Translations under genes and position numbers: made by a program
NCBI GenBank assembly: GCA_949358305.1
Contig: OX442314.1
Coordinates: 53,391,369-53,455,368, forward strand
Origin: Strigamia acuminata
Lineage: Eukaryota > Arthropoda > Chilopoda > Geophilomorpha > Linotaeniidae
DNA length: 64,000 nt
Direction of reading: 5' to 3'
Notes under the pieces: generated by a model
What the model was told of the DNA's origin: nothing
Seen by the model: the letters and a program-made list of their open reading frames with translations, nothing else
The model's database searches: none
In this document: positions 61,553 to 64,000 of the stretch, piece by piece
Numbering within the stretch: the stretch's first letter is position 1
Layout of the letters: each line of letters begins with the position of its first letter

Positions 61553-62830
61553 TTGTTATCCTGCCAGACACATTTTTGTGGACACCATGTTTTAGAAAAT
61601 TGGGATGCTATTGGAATAAACAAAGATAAAAATCATAATATTGACTTATTTTTTAATACAAAAATTAAAGGAAATCAAAATCAATACAGAAATAAAGTTT
61701 TAGCAGCAAAAATTCATATTTTCATGGTGACACAATTTTGTGGACACCCAAGACACAATTTTGTGGACACCTAAATGCTCATGTATTCAACCAAACTATG
61801 AATAAATTATCAGTTCATGATAATCTGATATCAGACAAGCTAGTAAACACATGCAGCCATGTATGGGAAGGATATTATAGCCAAAGTGAAGGAATTATTT
61901 GCGAGTGGCCATGGGATCTCAAACTTTCTAAAAGTTCAGTGCATAAAATGGTGATAAATGATTATGAGAAAGTTAAAAAGAAAAGAAGACCTAAATTCAA
62001 GTTGAAACAAAAGGAAAAAACCAGGATAAAGAGAGCTGTTTGCAAACTTGCAGGACAGGATGAGAAGGTTACAGTCAGAAAAATCAAGTAAAATTGTGAT
62101 TTATCTGTTTCAGTTAAGACTGTGCAACATGAATTAGCCCAAGAAGGGTTTGTTTACAAGCATATTGTGCAAAAATTACCTTTGACCAACCAGCATAAGA
62201 AAAACCGACTGGAATCAGCACTAAAGTGGATTGCTGAAAATCATCCTTTAAACTGTTTTTAGTGATGAGAAGAAGTTTTCATTTGATGAACCTGATAATT
62301 TTGGCTCATATTGTGACAAAATATACCAAAAATTCTCGTATTAAACGTCAAATGGGCAGAGGAAGTGTAATGGTCTGGGGACTAGTTTGTTCTGATGGAT
62401 TCATTCATCTAGAACGGTTGACAGGAAGAGTGAAGCAGTTGATTACCTACAGTTAGTACAGAACAAAGTGAAGCCTATCCTAGACAATAAGTTTAAGGAT
62501 AGCAAATATTATTTCCAACAAGACAATGCCAGTATTCACACTGCTAAAATTGTGAAGCAGTGGTTCCAGACAGAAAATTTTGATGTTATTGACTGGCCTG
62601 CTTGCAGCCCTGACTTAAAGTTGACTGAGGATGTTTGGCACATGCTTAGTGATATAGTTTACGATGGTAAACAGTTTAATTGACAAATTCAGCTATGGAA
62701 TGAGATTGAAAAGGCAGTGGAAGAGCTTAACAGCCAAAAAAGAAGGAAAATTGCAAATATGTTCAAGAATTAGCTTACAATCATAGACTAGTGGAAGTGA
62801 TCAAAGAGAGAGGGGGTCAAACAAATTATT
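61553..62830 (+). pseudogene. Tc1-type transposase, multiply broken
   Basis: Plus strand. From about 61850: a helix-turn-helix region (LKLSKSSVHKMVINDYEKV), basic linker (KKKRRPKFKLKQKE), VSVKTVQHELAQEGFVYKHI, LPLTNQHKKNRLESALKWI, then FSDEKKFSFDEPDNFGSY (first catalytic Asp) after a frameshift near 62255, RGSVMVWGLVCSDGF, YYFQQDNASIHTAKIVKQWF (second Asp) and WPACSPDLKLTEDVW (Glu). At least four breaks: TAA near 62088, a frameshift near 62255, a stop and shift near 62455, and TGA at about 62681. The triad is still readable but the gene is dead. Repeated ACACAATTTTGTGGACACC near 61565-61770 may be terminal-repeat remnants. Confidence 0.88.
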
Positions 62831-63059
62831 AAAGGTTTTCTTTGTAATTTAAATCACCTAACAGATTTAGGTGTTGGTGGCAATGGTCAGTTCCATATGC
62901 GACGTCCAGTAGGAGACAGGTTCGATCCGGCATTCATTCGAACAAAAGTAAGATTAGCTGTGTAAATATATTTAACATTAATTTCAAAATTTAATAAAAA
63001 TTAGACTTTGTTTACAGAAACACAGTGGACGCTTTAGCGTGAATGTCTGGTGCTGGATG

Positions 63060-63380
63060 TCACAACGTGGTCTTGGGCAAATTTGTCGTCTGACAGGCCA
63101 CCTGACAGGCCAGTTTGACTTCGTAATCATCGTATCTTGAAGCAAAGTTTACTACCGGAACTTTAATTTCTGACACATATAATCTGGGTAGCCTTCGCGT
63201 CGGTCCCGACGCAGTCCCCGAGTTGATATGTAACCAAACTTGACTGATATTTCCCGTCCTTGGAAAGGTTCGGTCATAATCCATATTGTATCTTTCTTTT
63301 GATCCGGTCAGAGGTTTTCTCACAGCCACTAACTTGTAAGCGTCGGTGTTGAGTAATTCTTTGAGGCTCACGGACGGCAT
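63060..63380 (-). CDS. Unidentified ORF, 106 codons
   Basis: The minus strand encodes SVSLKELLNTDAYKLVAVRK, a polar middle and YVSEIKVPVVNFASRYDDYE. A possible frameshifted N-terminal extension (CREALKWLENA) lies upstream. No known family. It may belong with the unidentified minus-strand ORFs at 53-56 kb. Confidence 0.3.
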   Translation of the reverse strand: MPSVSLKELLNTDAYKLVAVRKPLTGSKERYNMDYDRTFPRTGNISQVWLHINSGTASGPTRRLPRLYVSEIKVPVVNFASRYDDYEVKLACQVACQTTNLPKTTL

Positions 63381-63517
63381 TCTCCAACCACTTTAGGGCT
63401 TCTCTGCACAGAGTAGCGCTATAAATCAATAGAGTCCGCGAGGCCTCTGTGAAATGTAGGGCTGGTACAAATACCAAATTCTCCCGTAATCCATGTTTTT
63501 TCTTGTAGATTTTTTAT

Positions 63518-63944
63518 CTACTTCCTTCGATTTACCCTGCTGAGTGGTGGAGGACGTTTGAGATTTTTCCAATAATTGGGACGGGCTTGGTAGCTTCTAG
63601 TTTCTTTGGGTCTGGATTGATAGGACATCAGTGTGAATGTAGCCGTGGGTTCCACTGTTCTGGTTTGCTTAATGGTCAATGCGAATTGAGTGGTTGCCAT
63701 ATGTACTGTTGGTTTGAGAGTCATTGGGGGGTAGGTCGCTGCTGGCTGTGTTGTTCTTTAAAATCTTGAGTGTTTCAGAAACACAATTTTTTAGATTTGG
63801 GCCATCTGCCCCTTGACATGCGAGGAAAAATGATGTGTTCCACCCATTTTTGAAGAGTCCTCCACTCCTCCTTGATGGCAAATTAAATATTCTGCTTAAT
63901 AAGCAATAGCACTTCGCACCCATGTAATGCAGCGACAAATCCAA
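63518..63944 (-). pseudogene. Unidentified broken ORF near the window end
   Basis: Two overlapping minus frames (63944-63669 and 63724-63518) share a switch near 63720, where DLPPNDSQTN reads on as PPMTLKPTVHMATTQFAL in the other frame. This suggests one gene with a frameshift. It ends in a basic RPPPLSRVNRRK. No family recognised. Confidence 0.25.
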
Positions 63945-64000
63945 AAGTTTGTTTTTATCTGAATGGCGCCTTCCCTTTTTAGCTCTTTGGCCCAGATTGA

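Noticed and set aside
62860-62950. tRNA gene (GGTTCGATCC motif near 62920)
   Set aside because: A T-loop-like string is present but no matching acceptor stem or anticodon arm could be built around it.

Overview
This window is arthropod, almost certainly insect, nuclear DNA. It holds split genes with GT/AG introns, five conserved animal genes (pins/GPSM2, TSG101, CHCHD2, TBL2 and a REXO1-like exonuclease) and a dense load of transposons in an AT-rich background. A stretch of TCAGG/TTAGG-type telomere-like pentamers and the general transposon make-up suggest a beetle, but that is inference. No rRNA, tRNA or CRISPR array was seen.

Layout. 1-26.6 kb is a transposon graveyard. It starts with a young copia element (536-7135, target duplication CAATT, LTRs differing at 1 of 158 bases). 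Nested inside its gag is a second, apparently younger LTR element (1249-3207, duplication GTGAC, LTRs identical by eye). This inner element has lost almost all of gag-pol. In their place it carries about 1 kb of Staufen coding sequence, apparently intron-free, in antisense orientation between its tRNA-Ser primer-binding site and the last piece of its integrase. Next come fragments of Ty3/gypsy, BEL/Pao and copia elements, a solo LTR, a MITE, and a DNA transposon with GCGCGC-rich ends (19328-25871) into which a gag-only LTR element has inserted.

26.9-48.3 kb is the host-gene island. pins (minus strand, 11 coding exons, 619 codons, eight TPRs and four GoLoco motifs) is divergent from an intronless TSG101 coding sequence (plus). 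After a MITE-rich gap, CHCHD2 (minus, 4 exons) is divergent from TBL2 (plus, at least 9 exons over 8 kb). A REXO1-like exonuclease ORF lies on the same strand inside a TBL2 intron, exactly where one small TBL2 exon could not be found. The introns carry many foldback MITEs.

48.3-64 kb is again accessory. It holds a third copy of a dispersed repeat (R1) with two adjacent foldback elements inside it, zinc-finger remnants, decayed ORFs of unknown origin including one resembling a cysteine protease (C48/C5 type), a non-coding LTR element with a tRNA-His primer site (56122-58425), a large LTR-like block and a dead Tc1-type transposase.

The most unusual object is the Staufen-carrying LTR element. 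Staufen is a double-stranded-RNA-binding protein, and beetle Staufen paralogues are linked to RNAi. An LTR-driven antisense Staufen transcript could therefore act on the host gene or on silencing itself. The capture is read directly from the sequence; the regulatory role is a hypothesis.
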